Part shown: positions 28,157-37,526 of the stretch, one piece after another
Numbering within the stretch: the stretch's first letter is position 1
Layout of the letters: each line of letters starts with the position of its first letter
DNA from: Aureimonas flava
Lineage (GTDB): Bacteria; Pseudomonadota; Alphaproteobacteria; Rhizobiales; Rhizobiaceae
DNA length: 64,000 bases
Direction of reading: 5' to 3'
NCBI RefSeq assembly: GCF_003583935.1
Contig: NZ_QYRN01000001.1
Location: 1-64,000, forward strand
The notes under the pieces: model-generated
What the model was told of the DNA's origin: nothing
The model's database searches: none
Seen by the model: the letters and a program-made list of their open reading frames with translations, nothing else
Position numbers and translations under genes: made by a program

Positions 28157-28594
28157 ATGACCGTGCGGCGCATTCTCGAATCCAAGGGGCGGGACGTGGT
28201 GACCATCGAGCCGGGGACCACCGTCACCGACGCGGTACGGCTCCTGGCGGAACGGCGGATCGGCGTCCTCGTCGTCACCGGCCCCGACGGCGACCTCCTG
28301 GGCATCCTGTCCGAGCGCGACGTGGTGCGCCTCGTCGCGGGCGGCGGGATGGACGCGCTGTCGGGCGAGGTCGCGGGCGTCATGACCCGCGAGGTGACCA
28401 CGGCCGGCGAGGAGACCACGGTCGACGAGGCGATGGAGATCATGACCCGTCGCCGCTTCCGCCACCTGCCGGTCTGCGAGGACGGCCGCCTCGTCGGCAT
28501 CGTGTCGATCGGCGACGTGGTGAAGCGGCGCATCGAGGCTGCCGAGCAGGAGGCCGAGGAGATGCGCAGCTACATTCACGCGGCGGCGGGTTGA
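28157..28594 (+). CDS. CBS-domain pair protein
   Basis: This 145-residue protein consists of two CBS motifs (GVLVVTGPDGDLLGILSERD and HLPVCEDGRLVGIVSIGD). These form one Bateman module that usually binds adenine nucleotides. A GGAAGGAGG ribosome-binding site precedes the ATG. No catalytic domain is attached and the partner is unknown. It converges on the patatin gene. Confidence 0.9.
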   Translation: MTVRRILESKGRDVVTIEPGTTVTDAVRLLAERRIGVLVVTGPDGDLLGILSERDVVRLVAGGGMDALSGEVAGVMTREVTTAGEETTVDEAMEIMTRRRFRHLPVCEDGRLVGIVSIGDVVKRRIEAAEQEAEEMRSYIHAAAG

Positions 28595-28604
28595 TCGCTC
28601 CGGC

Positions 28605-29594
28605 TCAGGTCGTCGGAAGGCATTCCTGCAGCCGGCGGATCTCGTTCATCGAACGCATCGTCTCCTCGTAGCCGAAGGCGATGCATTCCTCGGCGCGGAA
28701 GAACTCCGACAGGCCGATGTCGCGCACGCGCGGATGGACCGAGAGGTCCGGCGGGTCGCCGGCCAGGCGCGAGCGCGAGATGCGGTCCTGGATGATGTTG
28801 AACGCATCCACCACGGAGCGGGCGAAGCCGATCCGGTCGCGGCGGTTGGCCGGCCGCGTCCGCGTCATCAGTATCGGGTCGATCGGGTTCTCGATGGCGG
28901 CCCCGTGGGTGTCCGTCCCCTCCGCGCGCATGCGCAGCACGGCGGCGCGGCCGAACAGGTCGTAGTGCAGGTTCACGGCCACCACGAGCGGCTGCTCGTA
29001 GGCCCGGCAGACCGAGACGGGCACGGGGTTCACGAGCGCCCCGTCCGAGAGGCGCCGCCCCCCGCACTCCACGGGCTGGAAGATGCCGGGCACCGCGTAG
29101 GATGCCCGCATCGCCAGCACCAGCGAGCCCGAATCCAGCCAGACCTCGTGGCCGTTGCGCGCTTCCGTCGCCACGGCCACGAACGGCCGGTCGAGGTCCT
29201 CGATGCGCAGATCCTTGAGCGTGCTGGTCAGCCGGGCGTTGAGACGCATGCCGCCGAGCAGGCCGTCGCCGCCAAAGCGCAGGTCGAGCAGGCCCATCAG
29301 CCCGCGGCGGGTGAGGGACCGGGCGAAGGCTTCCAGATCGTCCAGCCGCCCGGCGAGATAGCAGCCGCCCACCAGCGCGCCGATCGAGGTGCCGGCGATC
29401 ATGGAAACGGGAACGCCCGCCTCGTCCAGCGCGCGCAGCACCCCGATATGCGCCCAGCCGCGCGCGGCGCCCCCGCCGAGCGCCAGGGCCACGCCCCGGC
29501 GTTCGTGACGGCGCGCCCGCGTCGACGTGCCGCCGTCGCTCCGGTCGGCCGGCGAGGCGCGTTCGGCCTGTCTGAAAATGCGATCCAGCATCAT
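28605..29594 (-). CDS. patatin-like phospholipase, RssA type
   Basis: This 329-residue serine hydrolase has the glycine-rich oxyanion loop (LGGGAARGWAHIGVL), the nucleophile motif GTSIGAL and the catalytic Asp in SDGALVNPVP. It resembles bacterial RssA-type cytoplasmic patatins, which may act on lipids. The ATG at 29594 is used; there is no signal peptide. Confidence 0.88.
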   Translation of the reverse strand: MMLDRIFRQAERASPADRSDGGTSTRARRHERRGVALALGGGAARGWAHIGVLRALDEAGVPVSMIAGTSIGALVGGCYLAGRLDDLEAFARSLTRRGLMGLLDLRFGGDGLLGGMRLNARLTSTLKDLRIEDLDRPFVAVATEARNGHEVWLDSGSLVLAMRASYAVPGIFQPVECGGRRLSDGALVNPVPVSVCRAYEQPLVVAVNLHYDLFGRAAVLRMRAEGTDTHGAAIENPIDPILMTRTRPANRRDRIGFARSVVDAFNIIQDRISRSRLAGDPPDLSVHPRVRDIGLSEFFRAEECIAFGYEETMRSMNEIRRLQECLPTT

Positions 29595-29708
29595 GTCCCA
29601 CGCCCTTCGGCTGGTCCCCTCGCCAAAGGATGGGTCGCGATGCTTTCGGCTCCATGCACGATCAGCGTTAACGCGGACACAAGATGTTGTGCGCTGCGAT
29701 GAAAAGTG

Positions 29709-30122
29709 TCACCCGGCGGTCAGACGGCCGCCATCCGGCCCCATCGCGACGGTGCGGTAGAAGCAGGTGTCCCGGTGCGTGTGGCAGGTGTCCTCGGGCT
29801 TGGCGACCGACACCTTCAGCCACACGGCATCCTGGTCGCAGTCGACGCGGATCTCCCGCACGCTCTGGAGCGCCCCGGACGTCTCCCCCTTCTTCCAGAG
29901 GCTTCCGCGCGACCGGCTCCAGTAGTGCGCGATGCCCGTACGGATCGTGAGATCCAGGGCTTCGGCGTTCATGTGCGCGACCATCAGCAGGCCGCCGCGC
30001 TCGGCGTCCGTGACCACGGCCGTCACCAGCCCAGTGGCATCGAAGCGCGGGGTCAGTGCAGAGCCTTCCTCCAGTTCGGCCTTGGAGCCGGGCGCGGGGA
30101 AGCGCCGCGCGGCTTCGCTCAT
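29709..30122 (-). CDS. hisI: phosphoribosyl-AMP cyclohydrolase
   Basis: This 137-residue enzyme hydrolyses phosphoribosyl-AMP in histidine synthesis. It shows the metal-binding blocks [12 protein letters not shown] and [11 protein letters not shown]. It is the free-standing HisI without a HisE domain. Its ATG overlaps the folE stop by 4 bp (ATGA), so both are cotranslated. The pairing with folE, away from other his genes, is notable because extra HisI and FolE copies occur in zinc-starvation regulons of other bacteria. Confidence 0.93.
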   Translation of the reverse strand: MSEAARRFPAPGSKAELEEGSALTPRFDATGLVTAVVTDAERGGLLMVAHMNAEALDLTIRTGIAHYWSRSRGSLWKKGETSGALQSVREIRVDCDQDAVWLKVSVAKPEDTCHTHRDTCFYRTVAMGPDGGRLTAG

Positions 30123-30739
30123 CGCCGGCCCACCATCGCCAGGAAGCGCGTCTGCTCCTCCCGGTCGTCACGGAACACGCCGTAGAAGCTGGTGGTGACC
30201 GTGGTGGAGCCGTGCGTGCGGATGCCGCGCATGGACATGCACATGTGTTCGGCCTCCAGCATCACCGCGACGCCCTTCGGCGTCAGCGCGCCGTCGATCA
30301 CGGCGGCGACCTGCTCGGTCAGCTTCTCCTGCGTCTGGAGGCGACGGGCGAAGATCTCGACCACGCGGGGGATCTTCGACAGGCCGAGCACGCGCCCGTC
30401 CGGCACGTAGGCCACGTGGGCCTTGCCGATGATGGGCACCATGTGGTGCTCGCAATGCGAGGTGAAGGGGATGTCGCGCAGCAGCACCATCTCCTGGTAG
30501 CCGGCGACTTCCTCGAAGGTGCGGGTCAGCACGTCGGCCGGCTGCTGGCCGTAGCCGCCGTAGAGTTCCTCGTAGGCCTTCACGACGCGCCGGGGCGTAT
30601 CCACCAGGCCCTCGCGGGCGGGATCTTCGCCGATCCAGCGCAGCAGCGTCTCGACGGCGGCTTCCGCCTCCTCGCGCGACGGGCGGCTGACCGGTTCGGC
30701 CGCGGCGGCCGGGGCGAGCTTTCTGATCGTGGCGTCCAT
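30119..30739 (-). CDS. folE: GTP cyclohydrolase I, zinc-dependent type
   Basis: This 206-residue enzyme converts GTP to dihydroneopterin triphosphate for folate synthesis. The zinc ligands are visible in [12 protein letters not shown] and in [12 protein letters not shown], so this is type IA and not the zinc-independent FolE2. A Zur-like palindrome lies 75-92 bp upstream. It is coupled to hisI by an ATGA overlap. Confidence 0.94.
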   Translation of the reverse strand: MDATIRKLAPAAAAEPVSRPSREEAEAAVETLLRWIGEDPAREGLVDTPRRVVKAYEELYGGYGQQPADVLTRTFEEVAGYQEMVLLRDIPFTSHCEHHMVPIIGKAHVAYVPDGRVLGLSKIPRVVEIFARRLQTQEKLTEQVAAVIDGALTPKGVAVMLEAEHMCMSMRGIRTHGSTTVTTSFYGVFRDDREEQTRFLAMVGRR

Positions 30740-30812
30740 GCTGAACCCTGAGCCGAGGCGTCTGCGCCGAAAGGATCGCGGCCGGTGCCGCGTTCCGATC
30801 CGAAGGCCCGTT

Positions 30813-30831
30813 GATGTTATAGTATACCACG
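30813..30831 (-). promoter_or_regulatory. Zur-box-like palindrome upstream of folE-hisI
   Basis: GATGTTATA-G-TATACCACG is centred on base 30822, in a short AT-rich patch of an otherwise GC-rich spacer. The left arm equals the half-site of the known zinc-uptake-regulator motif (GTTATAnTATAAC core). Six of the eight inner pairs are symmetric. It lies between divergent folE and the NifU-like gene and could affect either. Confidence 0.45.
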
Positions 30832-30871
30832 CCCGTCAAGTCGCCGGGCGCGGCCGCATCGCGCGGGCGCC

Positions 30872-30900
30872 TTTCGGCCTTCCGCGACCACCCCTATATA
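30872..30900 (+). promoter_or_regulatory. possible promoter for the NifU-like gene
   Basis: TTTCGG at 30872-30877 and TATATA at 30895-30900 are 17 bp apart, 63 bp upstream of the NifU-like ATG. The -10 is good for this GC content; the -35 is poor. Confidence 0.35.
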
Positions 30901-30962
30901 GACGTCCGACACGGCGCTTCACAGGACCGCCGTCGCGCGACGCAGCGTCCACGGGACACGCC

Positions 30963-31406
30963 ATGATCGACGACCTCTACAACGACAGAATCCTCGACCT
31001 GGCCGGCAACATTCCCCGGATCGGACGCCTCGACGCGCCGCACGGCACCGCCAAGGCCCATTCCAAGCTCTGCGGGTCCACCGTGACGGTGGATCTCGCG
31101 CTGGAGAACGGCGTGGTGTCGGATTTCGCCCACGAGGTGCGCGCCTGCGCGCTGGGGCAGGCCTCCTCGTCGGTGATGGCGCGCCACATCGTCGGGGCGA
31201 CACCGCTCGAACTGCGCGAGCTGCGCGCGGCGATGGAGCGGATGCTGAAGGCGGGCGGGCCCCCGCCCGAAGGCCGCTTCGCCGAGCTTCGCTACCTCGA
31301 GCCGGTGCGCGAGCATAAGGCGCGCCACGCCTCGACCATGCTGACATTCGACGCCGTGGTGGAGGCGCTGGACAAGGCCGAGGCGCGGGACGGCCTGGCC
31401 GCTTGA
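30963..31406 (+). CDS. NifU-like iron-sulfur cluster assembly scaffold
   Basis: This 147-residue protein resembles the NifU N-terminal/IscU scaffold family ([10 protein letters not shown], then [17 protein letters not shown]). Two of the three scaffold cysteines are clear. Where the third would be, the sequence reads [11 protein letters not shown], so His or another residue may substitute. Assembly activity is therefore uncertain. It overlaps yidD by 4 bp. Confidence 0.82.
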   Translation: MIDDLYNDRILDLAGNIPRIGRLDAPHGTAKAHSKLCGSTVTVDLALENGVVSDFAHEVRACALGQASSSVMARHIVGATPLELRELRAAMERMLKAGGPPPEGRFAELRYLEPVREHKARHASTMLTFDAVVEALDKAEARDGLAA

Positions 31407-31699
31407 GCGGCCGCCTGCCAAAGGCCGCCGGTCGGAACTATGCCGGCCCTTGGCGCCGCACGCCCGGCCGCCTGCTCGGCACGGCGCTGGTGCGGCTCTA
31501 TCAGGTCAGCTTCTCGCCGCTGGTGGGTGGGCACTGCCGCCACGTCCCGACCTGTTCGGAATACGCCTACGAGGCGGTCGCGCGCCACGGGCTTTGGCGC
31601 GGCGGCTGGCTGGCGGCACGCCGGGTCGCGCGCTGCGGGCCGTTCGGGGCGGGCGGGCTCGATCCCGTTCCCGACGACGAGAACCCTGCGGGGCGCTGA
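31403..31699 (+). CDS. yidD: membrane protein insertion efficiency factor YidD
   Basis: This 98-residue protein has the YidD core: [17 protein letters not shown], then [18 protein letters not shown]. YidD assists YidC in inserting membrane proteins. TTG at 31403 overlaps the previous stop (TTGA) and gives the full domain; no ATG is available in frame. Confidence 0.88.
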   Translation: MSGRLPKAAGRNYAGPWRRTPGRLLGTALVRLYQVSFSPLVGGHCRHVPTCSEYAYEAVARHGLWRGGWLAARRVARCGPFGAGGLDPVPDDENPAGR

Positions 31700-31761
31700 C
31701 CTCGCGCCGTCGCGGCAGCTTGCGCCTCCGCGTCGCGGTGCTAGAAGTCGCGCCTTCGCAA

Positions 31762-31780
31762 CGGAGGCCGAGCGCCTCCG
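31762..31780 (+). repeat. hairpin in the thrS leader
   Basis: CGGAGGC-CGAGC-GCCTCCG forms a 7-bp stem 55 bp before the thrS ATG. It has no T-run. It may be a weak terminator of yidD or part of a thrS leader structure. Confidence 0.4.
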
Positions 31781-31834
31781 ATCGATCCAGCTTTCCCGCA
31801 TGGTAGGCGGGGGTGAGCACACGAGGACATCGCC

Positions 31835-33796
31835 ATGATCGACCTGACCTTTCCCGACCAGTCCGTCCGCTCCTACGAGCCTTCCGCCACCGGCGCAGAG
31901 ATCGCCGCCGGCATCTCGAAGTCGCTCGCCAAGAAGGCGGTGGCCTACGCGCTCGACGGCGAGGTGCGCGACCTGTCGGATCCGGTCGGGCGCGGCGGAA
32001 GCCTGGAGATCCTGACGCGGGACGACCCGCGCGCGCTGGAGCTCATCCGTCACGACACGGCCCACGTCCTGGCCGAGGCGGTGCAGGAACTGTGGCCGGG
32101 CACGCAGGTGACGATCGGCCCGGTGATCGAGAACGGCTTCTACTACGACTTCGCCAGGGACACGCCGTTCACGCCGGAAGACCTCCCGGTGATCGAGAAG
32201 AAGATGGCGGAGATCATCCGCCGCAACGCGTCCTTCACCAAGGAGGTCTGGTCGCGCGAGGAGGCGCGCCGCGTGTTCGGCGAGCGCGGCGAGACCTACA
32301 AGGTCCAGCTTGTGGACGCGATCCCGGAAGGGCAGGACCTCAAGATCTACCGTCAGGGAGACTGGTTCGACCTCTGCCGCGGGCCGCACATGGCCTCCAC
32401 CGGACAGATCGGCGAGGCGTTCAAGCTGATGAAGGTCGCAGGCGCCTATTGGCGCGGCGATTCCAACAACCCGATGCTGACGCGCATCTACGGCACCGCG
32501 TGGGCAACGCCGGAGCAGCTCAAGTCCTATCTCCACATGCTGGAGGAGGCCGAGAAGCGCGACCATCGCCGGCTCGGGCGCGAGATGGACCTGTTCCACT
32601 TCCAGGAGGAGGGGCCGGGCGTCGTGTTCTGGCATCCCAAGGGCTGGTCGCTGTTCCAGGATCTCGTGGCGTACATGCGGCGCCGTCTGCGGGGCGACTA
32701 TGCCGAGGTGAACGCGCCGCAGGTGCTCGACAAGTCGCTCTGGGAAACGTCCGGCCACTGGGGCTGGTACCGCGAGAACATGTTCCAGGTGCAGTCGGCC
32801 GGCGACGAGGCGGAGGACAAGCGCGTCTTCGCCCTGAAGCCGATGAACTGCCCGGGCCACGTGATGATCTTCAAGCACGGCCTGAAGTCCTATCGCGAAC
32901 TGCCGATCCGCTATGCCGAATTCGGGCTGGTGCACCGCTACGAGCCGTCGGGCGCCATGCACGGGCTGATGCGCGTGCGCGGCTTCACGCAGGACGACGC
33001 CCACATCTTCTGCACCGACGAGCAGATGGAGGCCGAGTGCCTCAAGATCAACGACCTGATCCTGTCGGTCTATCGCGACTTCGGATTCGAGGAGATCGTG
33101 GTCAAGCTGTCGACGCGCCCCGAGAAGCGTGTGGGCACCGACGCGATGTGGGATCGCGCGGAGAGCGTCATGCGCGAGGTGCTGAAGACCATCGAGGCGC
33201 AGTCGGGCGGGCGGATCAAGACCGGGATCAACGAGGGCGAGGGCGCCTTCTACGGTCCGAAGTTCGAGTACACGCTGCGCGACGCGATCGGGCGCGAGTG
33301 GCAGTGCGGCACGACGCAGGTCGACTTCAACCTGCCCGAGCGGTTCGGCGCCTTCTACATCGATTCCAACTCCGACAAGGTGCCGCCGGTGATGATCCAC
33401 CGGGCCATCTGCGGCTCGCTGGAGCGCTTCCTCGGCATCCTGATCGAGAACTTCGCGGGCCATTTCCCGCTCTGGCTGGCGCCGACGCAGGTGGTCGTGG
33501 CGACGATCACCTCCGAGGCCGACGAATACGCGAGCGAGGTGGCCGCCGAGCTGAAGGCGGCGGGCATGCGCGTCGAGACGGACCTGCGCAACGAGAAGAT
33601 CAACTACAAGGTCCGCGAGCACTCGCTCGCCAAGGTCCCGGTGATCCTCGTGTGCGGCAAGCGCGAGGCGGAGGAGCGGTCGGTCAACCTGCGCCGTCTC
33701 GGCTCGCGCGATCAGGAGGCCATGAGCCTGGCGGACGCGCAGGCGCTGCTGCGCGACGAGGCCGTGGCGCCGGACCTGCGCACGCGCGCCGGCTGA
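31835..33796 (+). CDS. thrS: threonyl-tRNA synthetase
   Basis: This 653-residue class II synthetase has the TGS domain at about 1-60, the editing/SAD domain with [17 protein letters not shown], and the catalytic core. The core shows MNCPGHV with the zinc Cys, motif 2 ([20 protein letters not shown]) and motif 3 ([17 protein letters not shown]), followed by the anticodon-binding domain. It is full length. GAGGA precedes the ATG. Confidence 0.96.
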   Translation: MIDLTFPDQSVRSYEPSATGAEIAAGISKSLAKKAVAYALDGEVRDLSDPVGRGGSLEILTRDDPRALELIRHDTAHVLAEAVQELWPGTQVTIGPVIENGFYYDFARDTPFTPEDLPVIEKKMAEIIRRNASFTKEVWSREEARRVFGERGETYKVQLVDAIPEGQDLKIYRQGDWFDLCRGPHMASTGQIGEAFKLMKVAGAYWRGDSNNPMLTRIYGTAWATPEQLKSYLHMLEEAEKRDHRRLGREMDLFHFQEEGPGVVFWHPKGWSLFQDLVAYMRRRLRGDYAEVNAPQVLDKSLWETSGHWGWYRENMFQVQSAGDEAEDKRVFALKPMNCPGHVMIFKHGLKSYRELPIRYAEFGLVHRYEPSGAMHGLMRVRGFTQDDAHIFCTDEQMEAECLKINDLILSVYRDFGFEEIVVKLSTRPEKRVGTDAMWDRAESVMREVLKTIEAQSGGRIKTGINEGEGAFYGPKFEYTLRDAIGREWQCGTTQVDFNLPERFGAFYIDSNSDKVPPVMIHRAICGSLERFLGILIENFAGHFPLWLAPTQVVVATITSEADEYASEVAAELKAAGMRVETDLRNEKINYKVREHSLAKVPVILVCGKREAEERSVNLRRLGSRDQEAMSLADAQALLRDEAVAPDLRTRAG

Positions 33797-33824
33797 TCTC
33801 GCGGTGCCGGCGGCCGGGCTTGCC

Positions 33825-34937
33825 CTAGTCGCCGGTGCCCACCTCCGGGTTGTTGGGGTCGACGAGGTCGCTGGTGAGCACCTCGACCTCCTCGTCGGCG
33901 CCGGGCCGCACCGCGATCTGCCGTTGGAAGATCCGGTCCTTGTTGCGCGCGACGAGCAGATAGTCGCCTTCCGTCAGCACCATGGACGCGAAGGCGCCGA
34001 CGCTCTCGCGGATGATGTCGCCCTGGTCCGAGGAGACCGACCACGCCGTGTCGGCCAGGGCCTCGCCGCCCTTCTCGCGTACGAGCTTCATGGTCACCTC
34101 GGCCGCCCGGTGGTGCAGCGTCGCGTCGGTGATCTTGCCCGCCTCGATATGGATGTCGGCGCGCGTCACCGCGTTCACCGAGCCGTAGCGCGACACCACG
34201 TGGTAGTCCCCGGCGTTGAGGCGCAGGACGCTGCCGGGCTTCACGTCCGGGGCCAGCAGGCGCCGGTCGCGCCCGTCGGCGCCGCCGGCATAGACGTCGA
34301 AGGTCACCTTGTCGTCCGGCAGCGCGTTGCCGTCCAGGATGTCGGCATGAAGGCGAAGCCCGCCCGCGTCGAGCGCCACGGTCTCCTGCGTCTCCTCTCC
34401 CGAGAAGTCGACGCGCTTGGTCATGCCCGCGCGACCGAAGCCGACATGCAGCAGATAGTTGCCGGCAGGAACCTCGAACGCGGCCTGTCCACCCTTGGCC
34501 ATCGCCACCACCGGCAGCTTGCCGTCCGGGCCCGGCAGCGGCGAGAACAGGCGCCAGACGAGATCGGAGGGGATCTCCGGCCCGTCCTTGCCGAGCGTCG
34601 CCTTCAGCCGGAGGCTCCGGTTCGGCCGCACGATATCGAGATGGGGCGCGGGCTGCGGCGCGAAGGCGGGCAGCGGCGGCAGATCGAGTTCGGGCGACAG
34701 GGCGTCCGGCCGCTCGGGCAGGGCGATCGGCTCCAGCCTCTTCAGCCCGACGGACGGGGCGATGCCGATGTCGCGGCTTCGCAGGTCCTGCGGAATGGCG
34801 GAGGGCGACGCATAGGCGCCCGGCCGGTCCGCGCCGCCCCCGCCGGGGCCCGGCGGTGCGTCCTGCGCGACGGCCGCTGCGTGCGGGGCCAGGAGGGCCG
34901 CAAGGGTCAAGGCGAAGCCGGGCGCGCGCTTGATCAA
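33825..34937 (-). CDS. conserved secreted protein of unknown function
   Basis: This 370-residue protein has a signal peptide (PGFALTLAALLAPHAAAVAQ) and a Pro/Gly-rich linker. Several beta-rich segments follow that look like repeated carboxypeptidase-regulatory or Ig-like modules: VPAGNYLLHVGFGRAG, LNAGDYHVVSRYGSVNAVT and LTEGDYLLVARNKDR. TTG at 34937 is chosen because GGAGGATAGAGG lies directly upstream. I do not recognise a named family. Confidence 0.75.
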   Translation of the reverse strand: MIKRAPGFALTLAALLAPHAAAVAQDAPPGPGGGGADRPGAYASPSAIPQDLRSRDIGIAPSVGLKRLEPIALPERPDALSPELDLPPLPAFAPQPAPHLDIVRPNRSLRLKATLGKDGPEIPSDLVWRLFSPLPGPDGKLPVVAMAKGGQAAFEVPAGNYLLHVGFGRAGMTKRVDFSGEETQETVALDAGGLRLHADILDGNALPDDKVTFDVYAGGADGRDRRLLAPDVKPGSVLRLNAGDYHVVSRYGSVNAVTRADIHIEAGKITDATLHHRAAEVTMKLVREKGGEALADTAWSVSSDQGDIIRESVGAFASMVLTEGDYLLVARNKDRIFQRQIAVRPGADEEVEVLTSDLVDPNNPEVGTGD

Positions 34938-35089
34938 CCTCTATCCTCCATAGGCCTGCCGTCGGAACGACCCATCAATGCCATCTCGTGGTCCATTTCA
35001 AGGCAACTCCGTCGCGGGGCGCATCTCGCCGGTTGGCCGGCGGGCGCAGTTCGGCTAGCACGGCGGTCGGAACGCAGAAGGATTTCCCG

Positions 35090-35671
35090 ATGATCGACGC
35101 CAAGACATTGCTGGCCACGCGCCGTTCGGTCTCCATCCCCGCACTGCGGGCGCCGGGCCCCTCCGACGGGGAACTGCGGGACATCCTCGTTGCCGCGTCG
35201 CGCGTGCCCGATCACGGCAAGCTGACGCCCTGGCGCTTCGTGCTGTTCCGCGGCGAGGCCGCCGCCGCCACGGGCCGTGCGCTGGCCGCGCTCGCCGAGC
35301 GCCGCGAGGGCCCGTTGAGCGAGGGGCGCCGCGCCTACGAGGAGGCGCGCTTCACCCGCGCGCCCCTGGTGATCGGCGTGGTCTCCACCGCCCGGCCGCA
35401 CTTCAAGATCCCCGAATGGGAGCAGGTCCTGTCGGCCGGCGCGGCGACGATGAACCTCATCCACGCGGCGCACGCCCACGGCTTCGCCGCCAACTGGATC
35501 ACCGAATGGGTGGCCTATGACGAGGAGGCCAAGATCCTGATGGGCATCGGCCCGGAGGAGAAGGTCGTCGGCTTCGTCTATGTCGGCACGCCGTCCGAAG
35601 TGCCGAGCGACCGTCCGCGTCCCGAACTCTCGGCCGTCGTGTCGGACGCGCCGATGCCCCCGGAGGCGTGA
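35090..35671 (+). CDS. nitroreductase family flavoprotein (YdjA-like)
   Basis: This 193-residue FMN oxidoreductase has the nitroreductase pattern TRRSVSIPALRAPGPSD, then RVPDHGKLTPWRFV and AAHAHGFAANWITEW. The small size and sequence resemble E. coli YdjA. The ATG at 35090 follows AAGGA. It overlaps the next flavoprotein gene (TGATG), so the two are coexpressed. Confidence 0.88.
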   Translation: MIDAKTLLATRRSVSIPALRAPGPSDGELRDILVAASRVPDHGKLTPWRFVLFRGEAAAATGRALAALAERREGPLSEGRRAYEEARFTRAPLVIGVVSTARPHFKIPEWEQVLSAGAATMNLIHAAHAHGFAANWITEWVAYDEEAKILMGIGPEEKVVGFVYVGTPSEVPSDRPRPELSAVVSDAPMPPEA

Positions 35672-36297
35672 TGCTGTTCTACGAGACCGCGACCAACGAC
35701 CACGGGCTCGCGCACGACCCGTTCAAGGCGATCGTCGCCCCGCGCCCCATCGGCTGGATCTCGACGCGCGCACGCGACGGCAGCACGAACCTGGCACCCT
35801 ACAGCTTCTTCAACGCGCTGTCGGATCGCCCGAAGCTCGTGATGTTCTGCTCCACCGGCATGAAGCATTCGGCGGGCATCGCGATCGAGACGGGCGAGTT
35901 CGTGGTCAACCTCGCCACGCGCGAGCTCGCCGAGGCCGTCAACCTGTCGTCCGCGCCGGCTTCGGCCGGCGACAGCGAGTTCGCACTGACGGGGCTGAGC
36001 GAGGCGCCTTGCCGCCTCGTGGCCGCGCCGCGCGTCGCCGAGGCGCCGGCCGCCCTGGAATGCCGCCTGACGCAGTGGTTCCGCCCGGTGGGGCTGGACG
36101 GTGCCGAGGGGGAGGCGGTGATGGTGATCGGCCAGGTGGTCGGCATCCACATCGACGAGCGCATCCTGCGCGACGGGCGGATCGCACTGGACCTCGCCCG
36201 CCCGCTCTCGCGCCTCGGCTATCTCGACTTCGCCTCCACCGACGAGGCGTTCGAGATGCGGCGTCCGAAGATCGCGGAGGCGAAGGGGCAAGGTTAA
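35671..36297 (+). CDS. flavin reductase-like FMN-binding protein
   Basis: This 208-residue protein has the flavin-reductase-like split-barrel start (FKAIVAPRPIGWIST, then NLAPYSFFNALSDRPKLVMF). It probably binds FMN and may supply reduced flavin or act on its own substrate. ATG at 35671 has GGAGG five bases upstream, and is preferred over the GTG three bases earlier. Confidence 0.88.
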   Translation: MLFYETATNDHGLAHDPFKAIVAPRPIGWISTRARDGSTNLAPYSFFNALSDRPKLVMFCSTGMKHSAGIAIETGEFVVNLATRELAEAVNLSSAPASAGDSEFALTGLSEAPCRLVAAPRVAEAPAALECRLTQWFRPVGLDGAEGEAVMVIGQVVGIHIDERILRDGRIALDLARPLSRLGYLDFASTDEAFEMRRPKIAEAKGQG

Positions 36298-36348
36298 GCA
36301 AGTGCGACCGGATTTGGTGAACGCTTTCTTAAAGGTTTGAGCCGCACC

Positions 36349-37524
36349 ATGGGACGCATCGAGTCTGATGCGGATCATGGGCACATGCTGGCACAGCAAT
36401 TCGTCTTCTGGTGCGAGACAGCGAGTTCCGCCGAGCGTTGCGCGGCGGTGGAGATGCTGGCCAACGCCGTGGTGAACCGCAAGTTCCTGCCCGGAGACCT
36501 GCGAGAGGCGGAGGCCGCCCTGGTGATCGCCGCCGAGGATCCGTCGCCGCGCGTGCGGCGCGCGATCGCCGACGGCGTGGCCGATGCCGACAACGTCTCC
36601 CGCCAGCTCGTGCGCATCCTCTCGCAGGACGTGGACGACGTCGCGCTTCCCGTGGCGCTCCTGTCGCCCATGCTCACCGCGGAGGACCTCTGCGAGCTCG
36701 TTCGCGGTGGACGGCTCGCGCTGTGCGTCGCGATCGCGCGGCGCGCGGATCTTCCGGCCGCCGTGGCGGCGGCCATCGCGGAAGGGGCCGAGCCGAGGGC
36801 CCGCGTCGAACTGGCCCGAAACCGCTCCGCGTCGCTGGAAGGCGCGGCGATCGCTCGGCTGGTCGAAGCGGCCGCGGAGACGGCGGAGCTGCGCTTTGCC
36901 CTCCTACAGCGCGACGACCTGCCGGCGGGCCTGCGCCACGCGCTTCTCTCGGCGCTGGGCGACGCCCTGTGCGCCTCGCCCCTCGTCGCCAACGTCGTCG
37001 GGCTGCCGCGCGCCGCGCGGCTGCGCGACGAGCTGCACGAGCAGGCCACCGCCTCGCTGATCGACACGATCCGATCCGACGAGATCGCGGCCTTCGTGGA
37101 GCAGCTTCGCGGCGCGAGCCAGCTCAACGCCGCCGTCCTGGTCCGTGCCGTGTGCATGGGGCGGATCGACCTCTTCGCCGCCTCGCTGTCGCGGCTCACC
37201 GGGCTGCCCGACGCCCGGGTGCGCGCCATCGTCGCCGAGGCGCGCGAGCCTGCCTTCGCCGCGCTCGCCGCCGCCGCCGGCCTGCCGAAGAGCGTGGTGC
37301 CGCTCCTGCTTTCCGCGATTCGGGTCTGGAAGGACATGGCGGGCGACGACCGCTTCGATCCCGCCGACGCCGCATCCACCGTGATGGACCGGCTCGCCGT
37401 CGCGTTTCGCGGCGAGGCGCGCGGCGCGGAGGCGGAGGACGTCTCGCGCCTCCTCCACCGCATGTCCTGCGAGGTGCAGCAGAGCACCGCGCGTCGCCGG
37501 GCCGAACGCTACCTCGCGGCCTGA
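36349..37524 (+). CDS. DUF2336 domain-containing protein
   Basis: This 391-residue, helix-rich protein resembles the alphaproteobacterial DUF2336 family. Repeats such as LAEDPSPRVRRAIADGVAD-like and ARRADLPAAVAAAIAEG-like units suggest a HEAT-type solenoid. Function is unknown. ATG at 36349 is used; TTG at 36337 lies only two bases after AAAGG and is less suitable. It converges on nadK with 2 bp between the stops. Confidence 0.78.
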   Translation: MGRIESDADHGHMLAQQFVFWCETASSAERCAAVEMLANAVVNRKFLPGDLREAEAALVIAAEDPSPRVRRAIADGVADADNVSRQLVRILSQDVDDVALPVALLSPMLTAEDLCELVRGGRLALCVAIARRADLPAAVAAAIAEGAEPRARVELARNRSASLEGAAIARLVEAAAETAELRFALLQRDDLPAGLRHALLSALGDALCASPLVANVVGLPRAARLRDELHEQATASLIDTIRSDEIAAFVEQLRGASQLNAAVLVRAVCMGRIDLFAASLSRLTGLPDARVRAIVAEAREPAFAALAAAAGLPKSVVPLLLSAIRVWKDMAGDDRFDPADAASTVMDRLAVAFRGEARGAEAEDVSRLLHRMSCEVQQSTARRRAERYLAA

Positions 37525-37526
37525 CC

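Noticed and set aside
31292-33622. 776-codon open frame on the minus strand opposite thrS
   Set aside because: High G+C leaves stop-free antisense frames; thrS on the plus strand is unambiguous.
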